This document shows, piece after piece, positions 53,515 through 62,133 of a stretch of 64,000 bases of DNA. The position numbers were made by a program, and so were the translations under genes. The DNA comes from JAGNZR01 sp051656905 (lineage in GTDB: Bacteria; Fusobacteriota; Fusobacteriia; Fusobacteriales; Fusobacteriaceae): NCBI GenBank assembly GCA_051656905.1, contig JBOFJQ010000028.1, positions 1 through 64,000 on the forward strand, written 5' to 3'. The notes under the pieces are model-generated. The model ran no database searches, was not told the origin of the DNA, and saw only the letters and a program-made list of their open reading frames with translations. The first letter of the stretch is position 1, and each line of letters opens with the position of its first letter.

Positions 53515-54504
53515 TTACTTTTTTGTGCCTTTATTTTTTTTCATATCTAACATTACTGCCCCTACTATAATTACTCCTTTTACTACTTGTTGCCAGTAAG
53601 CCGATACATTCATTAAATCTAAACCGTTATTTAAAACTCCTATTATTAATGCTCCTATTATTGCTCCACCTATTGTTCCCACTCCACCAGAGTGACTTGT
53701 TCCTCCAATTGTAGAAGCAGCGATTGCATCAAGTTCATACATATTTCCCATCCCTGGTTGCCCTGAGTTAACTCTCGATGAGAGTATTAATCCTGCTAAA
53801 CCTGCAAGCATTCCTCCATATACATATACTAAAAGTTTATATTTGTTTACATCAATTCCAGATACTAAAGCGGCTTTCTCATTCCCACCTATTGCATAAG
53901 CATATCTCCCAAATCTCGTGTGATTTAGAAGCATAAAGCTTATAAAACCAATTATTATAAATATTATAATTGGAAAGGGAATCCCAAATATTTCCCCTTG
54001 ACCAATAAATTTATACCCATCTGTTAATGTACTTATGGGACGTCCATCTGAATAAAGCAATGCTAAACCTCTAGCTACAGTCATCATTCCAAGTGTGGCA
54101 ATAAAAGCCGGCAGTTTAGACTTACTAATCAGAGTTCCATTTACATATCCTGCCAGTGCACCTATTAAAAGTGTTGCTAAAATTGGAACTATTAAGGGAA
54201 CACTTCCTAAACTTGGAAACATTCTCGTTGCCCAGTCACTTCTTTGAGCTAAACTAGCTCCTACAACTGCAGATAATGCTAGTACTGAACCTGAAGAAAG
54301 ATCTATTCCTTTTGTAATTATTATTATTGTAACTCCCATGGAAATTATTCCAACCACTGAAACTTGTTTTATTATATTTATAAAGTTTCTTAAGCTTAAA
54401 AAGGCTGGTGATATAAAACTTATTAATAATATTAAACCTATTAGGATAAACAATATTCCATATTTTGAAATTATTTGTTTTAGCTTCTCATTATTCTTAA
54501 TCAT
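53515..54504 (-). CDS. Inositol/sugar ABC transporter permease
   Basis: A 329-residue integral membrane protein of the RbsC/branched sugar permease group (about ten helices). Conserved landmarks are GVTIIIITKGIDLSSGSVLALSAV near residue 60, GRYAYAIGGNEKAALVSGIDV near 195, and AGLAGLILSSRVNSGQPGMGNMYELDAIAASTIGGTSHSGGVGTIGGAIIGAL in the second half. It pairs with the ATPase and binding-protein genes upstream. The substrate is inferred as myo-inositol from the surrounding genes. The nearest SD (GGAGGGAG) is about 17 bases before the ATG, so the start is less certain. Confidence 0.85.
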   Translation of the reverse strand: MIKNNEKLKQIISKYGILFILIGLILLISFISPAFLSLRNFINIIKQVSVVGIISMGVTIIIITKGIDLSSGSVLALSAVVGASLAQRSDWATRMFPSLGSVPLIVPILATLLIGALAGYVNGTLISKSKLPAFIATLGMMTVARGLALLYSDGRPISTLTDGYKFIGQGEIFGIPFPIIIFIIIGFISFMLLNHTRFGRYAYAIGGNEKAALVSGIDVNKYKLLVYVYGGMLAGLAGLILSSRVNSGQPGMGNMYELDAIAASTIGGTSHSGGVGTIGGAIIGALIIGVLNNGLDLMNVSAYWQQVVKGVIIVGAVMLDMKKNKGTKK

Positions 54505-54523
54505 ATTTTGTATAATCTCCCTC

Positions 54524-56014
54524 CTAAACAGACGCTAATTCCATTATTTTTTCTTGTGTTGCATCTATTCTATTTAATATTCCTTTCTGCTTTCCTGAAT
54601 GCATTACTAAAATTCTGTCACTCATTCCTAAAATTTCTGGAAGCTCTGAAGATATCATAATTATAGATTTCCCCATTTGAGCTAACTGGCTTATTAGTTT
54701 ATGAATTTCAGCTTTTGCTCCTATATCTATTCCTCTTGTAGGTTCATCTAATATAAGAATATCTGGATTTGTTAAAAGCCATCTAGCAAGTAATACTTTC
54801 TGCTGATTTCCACCACTTAAATTTTCTATCTTTTGATCCATACTAGGAGTTTTCACACTCATCTTTTCACATAGTATTTCACTTTCAGAAGCCATCTTTT
54901 TTATATCTAATATATTTCCAGATTTTAAATAATTGTTTAAATATGCCATTGAAGTATTATCTGTTAAAGATAACATTGGAAAAATACCAGTCTCCTTTCT
55001 GTCCTCTGTTAGAAATGCTATTCTATGTCCTACAGCACACTTGGGAGATTTTATCTCAACTTCTTTCCCATCAATAAAAATTTCCCCAGTAGTTTTTTCT
55101 CTTATCCCAAATAGTGTTTCAACTACCTCACTACGTCCTGCTCCAACTAATCCAGCAATTCCTAAAATTTCTCCCTTTCTAACTGTAAAATTTACATCTG
55201 AAAAAATTCCTTCATTTGATAAATTTTTCACTTCTAATCTAACATCACCTATTTCGGCAGGTAGTTTTTCAAAAATATTAGATAGCTCTCTACCTACCAT
55301 CATTTTTACTATTTCATTGTGATCGGTATTTTTAGCTTCCAACATTCCTATAAATTTCCCATCTCTAAATACAGATATATCATCTGCTATTTCAAATACC
55401 TCATTCATTTTATGTGTTATATAAATAATCCCCACTCCTTGAGATACTAGCTTTCTTATCATTTTAAAAAGATGACTTACTTCTCTATCTGTTATTGCCG
55501 AACTTGGCTCATCCATAATAATTAATTTTGAATCATAAGAGATTGCCTTTGCTATTTCTACCATTTGAATACTGGCAACAGTTAATTCTTTCATCTTTAT
55601 TTCTGGATCTATTTTTATTTCTAATAACTCAAATATTTCCTTAGTTTTTTCTATTAGTGCTTTATGATTTATTAGTTTAAAAACTCCTTTTAATTCCTCT
55701 CTTCCTAGCCACATATTTTCAGCAACTGTTCTCTCCATAACCGGATTCAGTTCCTGATGAATCATAGATATTCCTTTATCTAATGCTTCTTGAGTTGAAT
55801 TAAAATTTATTTTTTCTCCATCAAATAGGATTTCTCCACTGTCTGGCTCATATATACCTATAAGAATTTTCATAAGTGTTGATTTTCCAGCTCCATTCTC
55901 ACCCATTATTACATGGACTTTTCCTTTTCTTACACTTAATTGGATATCATCTAAAGCCTTTACTCCAGGAAAAGATTTAGATATTCCTCTAGCTTCTAAA
56001 ATATACTCACCCAT
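54524..56014 (-). CDS. Inositol/sugar ABC transporter ATP-binding protein
   Basis: A 496-residue protein with two tandem nucleotide-binding domains, as in RbsA and MglA. The first has Walker A GENGAGKST near residue 37, LTVASIQMVEIAKA and the Walker B region IIMDEPSSAIT. The second has a degenerate Walker A (GLVGAGRSE), signature LSGGNQQKV near 396 and ILDEPTRGID near 420. The second site degeneracy is usual for this family. It works with the permease and the binding protein. The ATG follows GAGGAGCTAAG, 20 bases from the permease gene. Confidence 0.9.
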   Translation of the reverse strand: MGEYILEARGISKSFPGVKALDDIQLSVRKGKVHVIMGENGAGKSTLMKILIGIYEPDSGEILFDGEKINFNSTQEALDKGISMIHQELNPVMERTVAENMWLGREELKGVFKLINHKALIEKTKEIFELLEIKIDPEIKMKELTVASIQMVEIAKAISYDSKLIIMDEPSSAITDREVSHLFKMIRKLVSQGVGIIYITHKMNEVFEIADDISVFRDGKFIGMLEAKNTDHNEIVKMMVGRELSNIFEKLPAEIGDVRLEVKNLSNEGIFSDVNFTVRKGEILGIAGLVGAGRSEVVETLFGIREKTTGEIFIDGKEVEIKSPKCAVGHRIAFLTEDRKETGIFPMLSLTDNTSMAYLNNYLKSGNILDIKKMASESEILCEKMSVKTPSMDQKIENLSGGNQQKVLLARWLLTNPDILILDEPTRGIDIGAKAEIHKLISQLAQMGKSIIMISSELPEILGMSDRILVMHSGKQKGILNRIDATQEKIMELASV

Positions 56015-56026
56015 TTCTTAGCTCCT

Positions 56027-56983
56027 CTACTTCTTGAAATTATCTACATTTTCTGGTGTTATTAATAAGAACGGTATCATAGTTACTTGTTCAACATCCT
56101 CTTTCATTGCAAGCTTAACAGCTTTATCTAATGAACCTTTTCCTTGACCAAATCCATCTTGGAATACTGTTGCAGATAGGTTTCCTGCTTTTAATTCTCC
56201 AATTCCATCTGGTGTTGCGTCTACTCCAATTACAGCTATTTGTCCTAATTTCTTTGCCGATTTAATAGCTTCAATTGCTCCAATTGCCATGTCATCATTA
56301 TTTGATGCTACTGCATCTATTTGATCTCCAGAAGATAACCAGTTCTCCATGATAGACATCCCTTTAGCTCTTTCCCAGTTTCCGGCTTGAATTTTTGTTA
56401 TTTTCATATCTGGAAAATTAGCAATAATCTCTTCTACACCTTTTGTTCTTGATAGTGCTCCTTCGTTTGATAAAATCCCTTGAAGAATAACTATATTTCC
56501 TTTACCATTTAATTTCTTTGATAAATATTCACCTTGTAAAATTCCTGCTTTTTTATCATCTGAACCAACAAAATATGTTCCCACTGACAAATCTTGTGGT
56601 TTTCTATTTGTGTAAATTAATGGTATTTTTTTTGAAATTGCAAGTTCACTCATAGGAGTAGTTGCTTCTGTATTAACAGGTATTACAATTATTGCATCTA
56701 AATTCTGCGTTGCAAAATTCTCTACTTGACCCATTTGAGTTGCTAAATCTTCCTTAGCATCAACATATGTAATTTGAATATTTCCACCTATCTCTTTAGA
56801 ATATTTCTCCATTCCATCTTTTATAGTCATTAAAAATGTATCGTTAAAATTTGCAAAAGATACTCCAATTTTTATTATTTTTTTCTCTTTTTCCCCTTCT
56901 ACTTTCTTTTCAGGTTCTTTTCCACATGCACCTAAAATAAAAAGAATACCTACAGTCAGTAACATTATTATTTTTTTTCTCAT
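56027..56983 (-). CDS. Inositol/sugar ABC transporter substrate-binding lipoprotein
   Basis: A 318-residue type I periplasmic binding protein of the RbsB/IbpA group. The signal peptide has a lipobox ILGAC near residue 20, so it is anchored to the inner membrane. The fold shows IGVSFANFNDTFLMTIKDGMEKY, DAIIVIPVNTEATTPMSELA, the hinge segment VFQDGFGQGKGSLDKAVKLA, and AVIGVDATPDGIGELKAG. The cargo is inferred as inositol from context. The ATG at 56983 follows GGAGGGTTA; the frame is open nine codons further upstream without an SD. The iolB gene precedes it. Confidence 0.88.
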   Translation of the reverse strand: MRKKIIMLLTVGILFILGACGKEPEKKVEGEKEKKIIKIGVSFANFNDTFLMTIKDGMEKYSKEIGGNIQITYVDAKEDLATQMGQVENFATQNLDAIIVIPVNTEATTPMSELAISKKIPLIYTNRKPQDLSVGTYFVGSDDKKAGILQGEYLSKKLNGKGNIVILQGILSNEGALSRTKGVEEIIANFPDMKITKIQAGNWERAKGMSIMENWLSSGDQIDAVASNNDDMAIGAIEAIKSAKKLGQIAVIGVDATPDGIGELKAGNLSATVFQDGFGQGKGSLDKAVKLAMKEDVEQVTMIPFLLITPENVDNFKK

Positions 56984-57019
56984 TTTTAACCCTCCTATTC
57001 TTCTTAACATAAATATAAT

Positions 57020-57805
57020 TTATTTTTTATTAGGCCATACTACTGCAGACTCATCAAAAAGCCACTCGTGGCACTTTTCATTTACCCGTGTTGTCCAAGG
57101 ATTATTTTCTAAATGTCTTATCATCCAGCAATAATACATTCCATATCCTGGTGCTGTAACTTGTGGATGAACTAATCCACCTTCAATTATTGCTGCTGAT
57201 CTATCTCTGATTTTAAAAACATCCTCCCCTATAAAACATGCTCCAAATCCTTGGGGCTTTGTAAATTTATAATAATAAACTTCTGGTTGGTCATGAGAAT
57301 GCGATGGATAACTTGACCACTTTCCTGGAAATGTTATTACCTCCCCTATTACTAAGTTCGAATATGGTGCTACTTCATAATTAATAATATCCCTTATCTC
57401 TCTTTTTGCTGTTTCTTCAAAAATCGGTAAATTAATAGTTCCAACTTTACAATCTTTTTCACTGTAAAACTTAGGAGTAAACTCTTCTGAATTTTCTGTA
57501 GCTTGAATCAATATCTCTGAGTTATTCAAAGCTAAAATTTTCACTTTTTTATTCTTAGGGACATGTAGTAATGATGGTAAATAATCGAAACAATTTTCTC
57601 TTTTCACCGTTACATTTTCTTCATCCCAACTTAAAATTATTTCTCCCTCTACTAGTAAAATCGCACACTCCTTACTTTCGTAATGAACCACATAATTCTG
57701 ATCCTTTTTTAAATCTAAAATAGCTATATCCATTTTCATATTTTTATTAATTCCGTTCTCTTCTGAGATTAATAAACGACTATCTTCAGTATTTTTTTTA
57801 GGCAT
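57020..57805 (-). CDS. iolB: 5-Deoxy-glucuronate isomerase
   Basis: A 261-residue cupin enzyme that isomerises 5-deoxy-glucuronate in inositol breakdown. The double-cupin layout is visible, with the metal region GKWSSYPSHSHDQPEVYYYKF near residue 170, GGLVHPQVTAPGYGMYYCWMIRH near 220 and the ending KCHEWLFDESAV. The start is uncertain: the ATG at 57805 has a GGGGGTGG tract about 14 bases upstream, while an in-frame GTG at 57823 overlaps that tract. It is the first gene of the operon and its leader contains a LacI-type operator (57835-57854). Confidence 0.9.
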   Translation of the reverse strand: MPKKNTEDSRLLISEENGINKNMKMDIAILDLKKDQNYVVHYESKECAILLVEGEIILSWDEENVTVKRENCFDYLPSLLHVPKNKKVKILALNNSEILIQATENSEEFTPKFYSEKDCKVGTINLPIFEETAKREIRDIINYEVAPYSNLVIGEVITFPGKWSSYPSHSHDQPEVYYYKFTKPQGFGACFIGEDVFKIRDRSAAIIEGGLVHPQVTAPGYGMYYCWMIRHLENNPWTTRVNEKCHEWLFDESAVVWPNKK

Positions 57806-57823
57806 TATAACTATTTTAACCAC

Positions 57824-58204
57824 CCCCTTCGTATTTTTTAAAACGTTTTAAAAATATGTTTAAAAAAATTTTGAAATTAATACCAGCAAAATATAGACTA
57901 TAATTCTCATCTGTATTAACTCTAAAAATAAAACATTACTTTCTAAAAGTGTACACTTTTCAGAGTTTTTACTTATGTTAACGTAAGAATACATTATTTT
58001 TTATTTAAAGTCAATTTTTTTTATTAATTTTTTATATATTTTTTAATTTAAAAATATATTTAATTAATAAAAACTATCATTTCTTAAGCTTTTTACTCAT
58101 TTTTATTTTGTTTTATTTTTTTATTATTTTTTTTATTTATACAAAAAACAAAAAATTAATAGTATAATTAATTTAGAATAACTATATTTTCATTTGGAGG
58201 AAAA
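57824..58204. promoter_or_regulatory. iol/lacI divergent control region
   Basis: The 381 A/T-rich bases carry three palindromes: TTTTTAAAACGTTTTAAAAA (57835-57854), just before the iolB ribosome site; AAAAGTGTACACTTTT (57945-57960), perfect over 16 bases; and CTTATGTTAACGTAAG (57972-57987), with one mismatched pair. A TATAAT at about 58163-58168 fits the LacI gene promoter. I could not fix the iolB -35/-10 with confidence. Confidence 0.65.
57835..57854. promoter_or_regulatory. LacI-type operator before iolB
   Basis: A perfect 20-base palindrome centred on CG, TTTTTAAAACGTTTTAAAAA. The core TTTAAAACGTTTTAAA recurs at 59282-59297. LacI-family operators are A/T-flanked palindromes with central CG, so this fits the divergent regulator at 58205. 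Confidence 0.8.
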
Positions 58205-59194
58205 ATGAGTATTACACTTAAAATAATAGCAAAAGAATTAAATCTTTCTTTTACTACAGTTTCTAGAGCTTTAAGAGATGATCCAAAAATAAAACTTGAA
58301 ACTAGAGAAATAATTAAAAGAAAAGCATCTGAGCTTAACTATACTCCTAACTCTATTGCAAAAGAACTTGTTACAAAAAAAACTAACTCTATTGGACTCA
58401 TTGTCCCAGATATAACAGAACCTTTTATTAGTGAACTGGCAAAGGAACTGGGTATTGAAGCGAAAAACAATGGTTTAACTCTATATCTATGCAATACAAA
58501 CTGGGATTCTGATGCTAGTCAAAAATTTTTTAATACTCTTGTTGCTAAACAAGTTGATGGAATTCTTATTCTTCCAACATTTAACGAAGCTGACTTTATC
58601 AACTCAGAAGCTCATAAAGAGCTTAAAATTATCTTAGTCGGTTCCAGTATAAAAAATTCTAATGTTAAAATTTTTCAATGTGACAATTCAAAAGGGATAG
58701 AACTTGCAATGAATGAACTGGTCAAAAAAAATAAAAGAAAAATAGCTTACTTAGGAGGAAATACAGGTCTACTAGCTAATGAAGAGCGTTTTTTAGCTTA
58801 TAAAAACTACTTATTAAAAAATAATTTAGAGTATTGTGATTCAAGAATTGTTAACTTAAATAACAAAGATATCTCTCTTAGTGGTTATAACTCTGTAGAT
58901 ACTCTTTTAAAACAAACAAATGATTTTGACTCTATAATTTGCTTCAATGATTTAGTAGCATTAGGAGCAATCCAACGTCTAACTGAACTTGGAATTTCTA
59001 TACCAAAAGATGTTGCTGTTATTGGATTTGATGATATTAAATTCTCAAAATTAGTAGGAATAAAACTAACAACACTTAAGCAACCTATAAAAAAAATGGC
59101 AGAAGATTGTATAAAATACTTTAAAAGTAACTCTTCAAACTTAAACTCAGTATCTCTTTATACTCCTGATCTTATAGTGAGAGAAACAACCTAG
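58205..59194 (+). CDS. LacI-family repressor of the inositol genes
   Basis: A 329-residue regulator. The N-terminal HTH is ITLKIIAKELNLSFTTVSRALRDDPKIKLETREII with the hinge helix region NYTPNSIAKELV near residue 47. The effector domain is a type I periplasmic-binding fold (SIGLIVPDITEPFISELAKELG, DVAVIGFDDIKFSKLVGIKLTTLKQP). Divergence from the iol operon and the two copies of a CG-centred palindrome nearby suggest it represses both the operon and the satellite dehydrogenase, released by inositol or an intermediate. The ATG follows TTTGGAGGAAAA. Many iol operons in Firmicutes use IolR of the DeoR family instead, so this is a different solution. Confidence 0.88.
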   Translation: MSITLKIIAKELNLSFTTVSRALRDDPKIKLETREIIKRKASELNYTPNSIAKELVTKKTNSIGLIVPDITEPFISELAKELGIEAKNNGLTLYLCNTNWDSDASQKFFNTLVAKQVDGILILPTFNEADFINSEAHKELKIILVGSSIKNSNVKIFQCDNSKGIELAMNELVKKNKRKIAYLGGNTGLLANEERFLAYKNYLLKNNLEYCDSRIVNLNNKDISLSGYNSVDTLLKQTNDFDSIICFNDLVALGAIQRLTELGISIPKDVAVIGFDDIKFSKLVGIKLTTLKQPIKKMAEDCIKYFKSNSSNLNSVSLYTPDLIVRETT

Positions 59195-59274
59195 ACTAAA
59201 TATAACTCTAAAGATTATGTATTAATAAATAGTTAATTAAAATAATTGATATTTTTTAATACATAAAATTTTAT

Positions 59275-59304
59275 TTGACTTTTTAAAACGTTTTAAAGTA
59301 TACT
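59275..59304 (+). promoter_or_regulatory. Promoter with embedded LacI-type operator
   Basis: TTGACT (59275-59280) and TATACT (59299-59304) are 18 bases apart. The spacer holds the operator TTTAAAACGTTTTAAA (59282-59297). Repressor binding there would block polymerase directly. Confidence 0.8.
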
Positions 59305-59352
59305 TCATTTAAGTTTAACATAATATTATGTATAAAATTTAAAGGAGGAATT

Positions 59353-60369
59353 ATGAATAAAATTAGATTTGGAATTATAGGTTTAGGAAGACTAGGCATA
59401 CAACACGCTAAAAATATCGCTACTAAAATACCTAACGCTGAACTTATTGCTATTTGCTCCATTGATGAAAATACTATGAGTGTTTTTAAAAAACAATATA
59501 ATATAAAATACTCTTACACTAATTTTGAAGATATGCTCTTGAATAAAGAGATTGATGCTCTTTTTATTTGTTCGCCTTCTGGAATGCACTGCGACCAAAT
59601 AAAAAAAGGTTTAGAATCAGGTTTTCATATTTTTTCAGAAAAACCATTGGGAACTACACTTGAGGAGTGTGAACTTGCTGTTCAGTCTGTAGAAAAATAT
59701 CCAAATCAAGTATTTATGCTAGGATTTATGAGACGTTATGATGAATCTTATATGTATGCAAAGAAAATGATTTCATCAGGAGAGATTGGTGCTCCTATTT
59801 TATTTAGAGGATACAGTCAAGATCCAGAAAGTGCTATTGATGGAGCTATTGCTTATGCAGGACATTCTGGTGGAGAATTTATAGATATGGCTGTTCATGA
59901 TATTGACCTTGCTAGATGGCTACTTGATTCTGAGCCTATTGAAACTTGGGCTATTGGTGGCTGTTATGCTCATCCTGAATTTGCAAAATATAATGATGGA
60001 GACAATGTTTCAGCTCTATTAAAATTCGCAAATAGCTCTATGGGATTTATTTTTGCAGGGAGAACTGCTCCTCATGGCTATAATGTCGAAACAGAAATTA
60101 TTGGTACAAAGGGAATTTTAAGAATTGCTTCTGTCCCTCAAAAAAATCTTGTTGAAATATTAGATAATTCTGGAGTTAGAAAAGAATGTTCACAAAATTT
60201 TTTAGAAAGATTTGAAACAGCATATTTAAATGAGGTTCAAGAATTTGTAAATTGTATATTTGAAAAAAGAAAGCCTGAAGTATCTGTATATGATGGTTTA
60301 AAAGCAACAAAAATAGCATATGCATGTAAAAAATCTTTTGAAGAAAAAATTCTAGTAAAAATAGATTAA
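59353..60369 (+). CDS. Second Gfo/Idh/MocA inositol-type dehydrogenase
   Basis: A 338-residue NAD-dependent oxidoreductase with the Rossmann motif GIIGLGRLGIQHAKN, the catalytic Lys in SEKPLGTTLEE near residue 97 and the GGEFIDMAVHDIDLARWLLDS helix near 175. It resembles IolG and may oxidise scyllo-inositol, D-chiro-inositol or another isomer (IolX/IolW-like roles); the exact substrate is not set by the sequence. It has its own promoter with the iol operator in the spacer, so it should be induced with the operon. The ATG follows AAAGGAGGAAT. It is monocistronic and ends at a hairpin. Confidence 0.85.
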   Translation: MNKIRFGIIGLGRLGIQHAKNIATKIPNAELIAICSIDENTMSVFKKQYNIKYSYTNFEDMLLNKEIDALFICSPSGMHCDQIKKGLESGFHIFSEKPLGTTLEECELAVQSVEKYPNQVFMLGFMRRYDESYMYAKKMISSGEIGAPILFRGYSQDPESAIDGAIAYAGHSGGEFIDMAVHDIDLARWLLDSEPIETWAIGGCYAHPEFAKYNDGDNVSALLKFANSSMGFIFAGRTAPHGYNVETEIIGTKGILRIASVPQKNLVEILDNSGVRKECSQNFLERFETAYLNEVQEFVNCIFEKRKPEVSVYDGLKATKIAYACKKSFEEKILVKID

Positions 60370-60413
60370 GTTTTCTTTAAAGCCTATAAAATCTGTAGTA
60401 TCCTAATATATAA

Positions 60414-60450
60414 AAAATGGGTAATAACGTTTTTAGTTATTACCCATTTT
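60414..60450. terminator. Terminator between dehydrogenase and TcyP genes
   Basis: AAAATGGGTAATAAC pairs with GTTATTACCCATTTT around a six-base loop; A and T tracts flank it, so it works for both convergent genes. Confidence 0.8.
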
Positions 60451-60488
60451 AATTATTTTATTTTATTATTTAAAACTATTTTAAATAA

Positions 60489-61859
60489 CTACTCTTTAAT
60501 ATCATCAGATGCATAAATTTCTGTATTTAATTCACCTAAATTTTTTGCTGTTACTATTCCTGCTGTCATAGATCCACTAACGTTAAGAGCTGTTCTTCCC
60601 ATATCAATAAGAGGTTCAATAGCTATTAAAAGTCCTACAAGACCTACTGGAAGATTCATTGATGAAAGAACTATTAATGCTGCAAATGTAGCTCCCCCTC
60701 CAACTCCTGCAACACCAAAAGATGATACAGCAATTATAATTATTAATTGAATTAAGAATCCTGGATTAAGTGGATTAATTCCTACAGTTGGAGCAATCAT
60801 AACTGCCACCATTGCAGGATAAATTGCCGCACATCCATTTTGTCCAATTGATGACCCTAAAGATGCTGATAAATTTGCTATCCCTTCAGGTACTCCTAAT
60901 TTATCAACTTGAGCTTCAACATTAAGTGGAATACTTCCAGCACTTGTTCTTGATGTGAATGCAAATGTTAATACTGGTAAACTTTTCTTAATATATTGAA
61001 CTGGTGATAATCCTTTAAAAGCGATTAATAATAAGTGAACACCAAATGTTAAAAGTATTGCTACATAAGATGCTACAACAAATTTTCCAAGTTTTAATAT
61101 TTCCAATACATTTGAAGTTGCTATAACTTTTGTCATAAGAGCTAATACACCGTAAGGAGTAAGTCTTAATACAAGAGTAACTACTCTCATTACTACATCA
61201 TGGAAAGCATTTACTATATCTTTAAATACTTCAAATGACTTTGGCTTTTTCTTTTGAATTCCTAAAGCTGAAATTCCTGTAAAAGCAGAGAACACAACAA
61301 CTGCTATAGTTGATGAACTTCTTGCTCCTGTCATATCAAGGAAAGGATTATCAGGAATCATTTCTACAAACTTACTGATGAAAGATGCTACATTTGCCTC
61401 TCCTAATTTCCCTTCAAGGTAAGCAGCACGTGCTGTCTCTTGAGCTCCAAGTTGTAAACCTTCTGCTGTTAACCCAAATCCTATAGCTGCAAAGGCTCCA
61501 ATGATAGCTGCAACAACTGATGTTCCTATTAAAACTCCAATTACATGCCCACTCATCTTTCCTAAAGATTTTCCATCTTTTAAATTAATTATTGAAGATG
61601 TTATAGAAACCATTATTAAAGGCATAACAATCATCTTTAATAATCTTACATATCCATTTCCAACTACATTAATATATGGTAATGCTCCCTTAACCGCTGG
61701 GTCATCTATTCCATAAACCATTTGTAAAAATATTCCAAAAAGAACAGCCATTCCTAAAGCTATAAATACTCTCTTAGAAAAACTAACAAATTTTTGTTGC
61801 ATATTATATAAAATACCTAATAATACCAACATTATTATTACGATAATAATAATATTCAT
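60489..61859 (-). CDS. tcyP: L-cystine/cation symporter, TcyP-like
   Basis: A 456-residue member of the dicarboxylate/amino acid:cation symporter (DAACS) family. The family core is visible: MIVMPLIMVSITSSI near residue 90, the re-entrant loop TFAFTSRTSAGSIPLNVEAQ near 305, GSSIGQNGCAAIYPAMVAVMIAPTVG near 340, and the closing GGGATFAALIVLSSMNLPVGLVG. The overall length and these segments match E. coli YdjN/B. subtilis TcyP, which import L-cystine. Glutamate or serine transport cannot be excluded. The ATG follows GAGGGGGAA. It lies next to metK, in keeping with sulfur metabolism, but has its own promoter. Confidence 0.82.
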   Translation of the reverse strand: MNIIIIVIIMLVLLGILYNMQQKFVSFSKRVFIALGMAVLFGIFLQMVYGIDDPAVKGALPYINVVGNGYVRLLKMIVMPLIMVSITSSIINLKDGKSLGKMSGHVIGVLIGTSVVAAIIGAFAAIGFGLTAEGLQLGAQETARAAYLEGKLGEANVASFISKFVEMIPDNPFLDMTGARSSSTIAVVVFSAFTGISALGIQKKKPKSFEVFKDIVNAFHDVVMRVVTLVLRLTPYGVLALMTKVIATSNVLEILKLGKFVVASYVAILLTFGVHLLLIAFKGLSPVQYIKKSLPVLTFAFTSRTSAGSIPLNVEAQVDKLGVPEGIANLSASLGSSIGQNGCAAIYPAMVAVMIAPTVGINPLNPGFLIQLIIIIAVSSFGVAGVGGGATFAALIVLSSMNLPVGLVGLLIAIEPLIDMGRTALNVSGSMTAGIVTAKNLGELNTEIYASDDIKE

Positions 61860-61966
61860 AACAAAATTCCCCCTCTTATTTTCTTAATTTTTTAAATTAT
61901 AAGATAAATTATAATTTAATTTTTTCATTTACTAGAGTCCCCTTATTTATGACCCCACTCCCTTTT

Positions 61967-61995
61967 ATTATATATAAAAAAACAATTAAAAGCAA
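61967..61995 (-). promoter_or_regulatory. Promoter of the TcyP gene
   Basis: On the minus strand TTGCTT (61995-61990), 17 bases, TATAAT (61972-61967). The transcript then begins with a G-rich stretch (GGGAGTGGGGTC near 61950-61962) that can pair weakly with a later GGGGACTC region; no known riboswitch is recognised there. Confidence 0.6.
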
Positions 61996-62069
61996 ACTAA
62001 TTTTATGATTTTATTACAAAAATGCTTCTATTACAACATAATATTTATTAAATTTTTATTTTTTTTAAT

Positions 62070-62113
62070 TAAAAAAAAAGATTTAAAACTCAGATTAACC
62101 AAGTCTTAAATCT
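62070..62113 (-). terminator. Rho-independent terminator of metK
   Basis: On the minus strand AAGATTTAAGAC pairs with GTTTTAAATCTT, followed by nine T residues. It lies about 20 bases after the metK stop codon. Confidence 0.8.
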
Positions 62114-62133
62114 TCTTACTTAACTAATTACGA

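Noticed and set aside
57806..57823. GTG start for iolB
   Set aside because: The GTG is part of the purine-rich tract that would serve as the SD, so it cannot be both.
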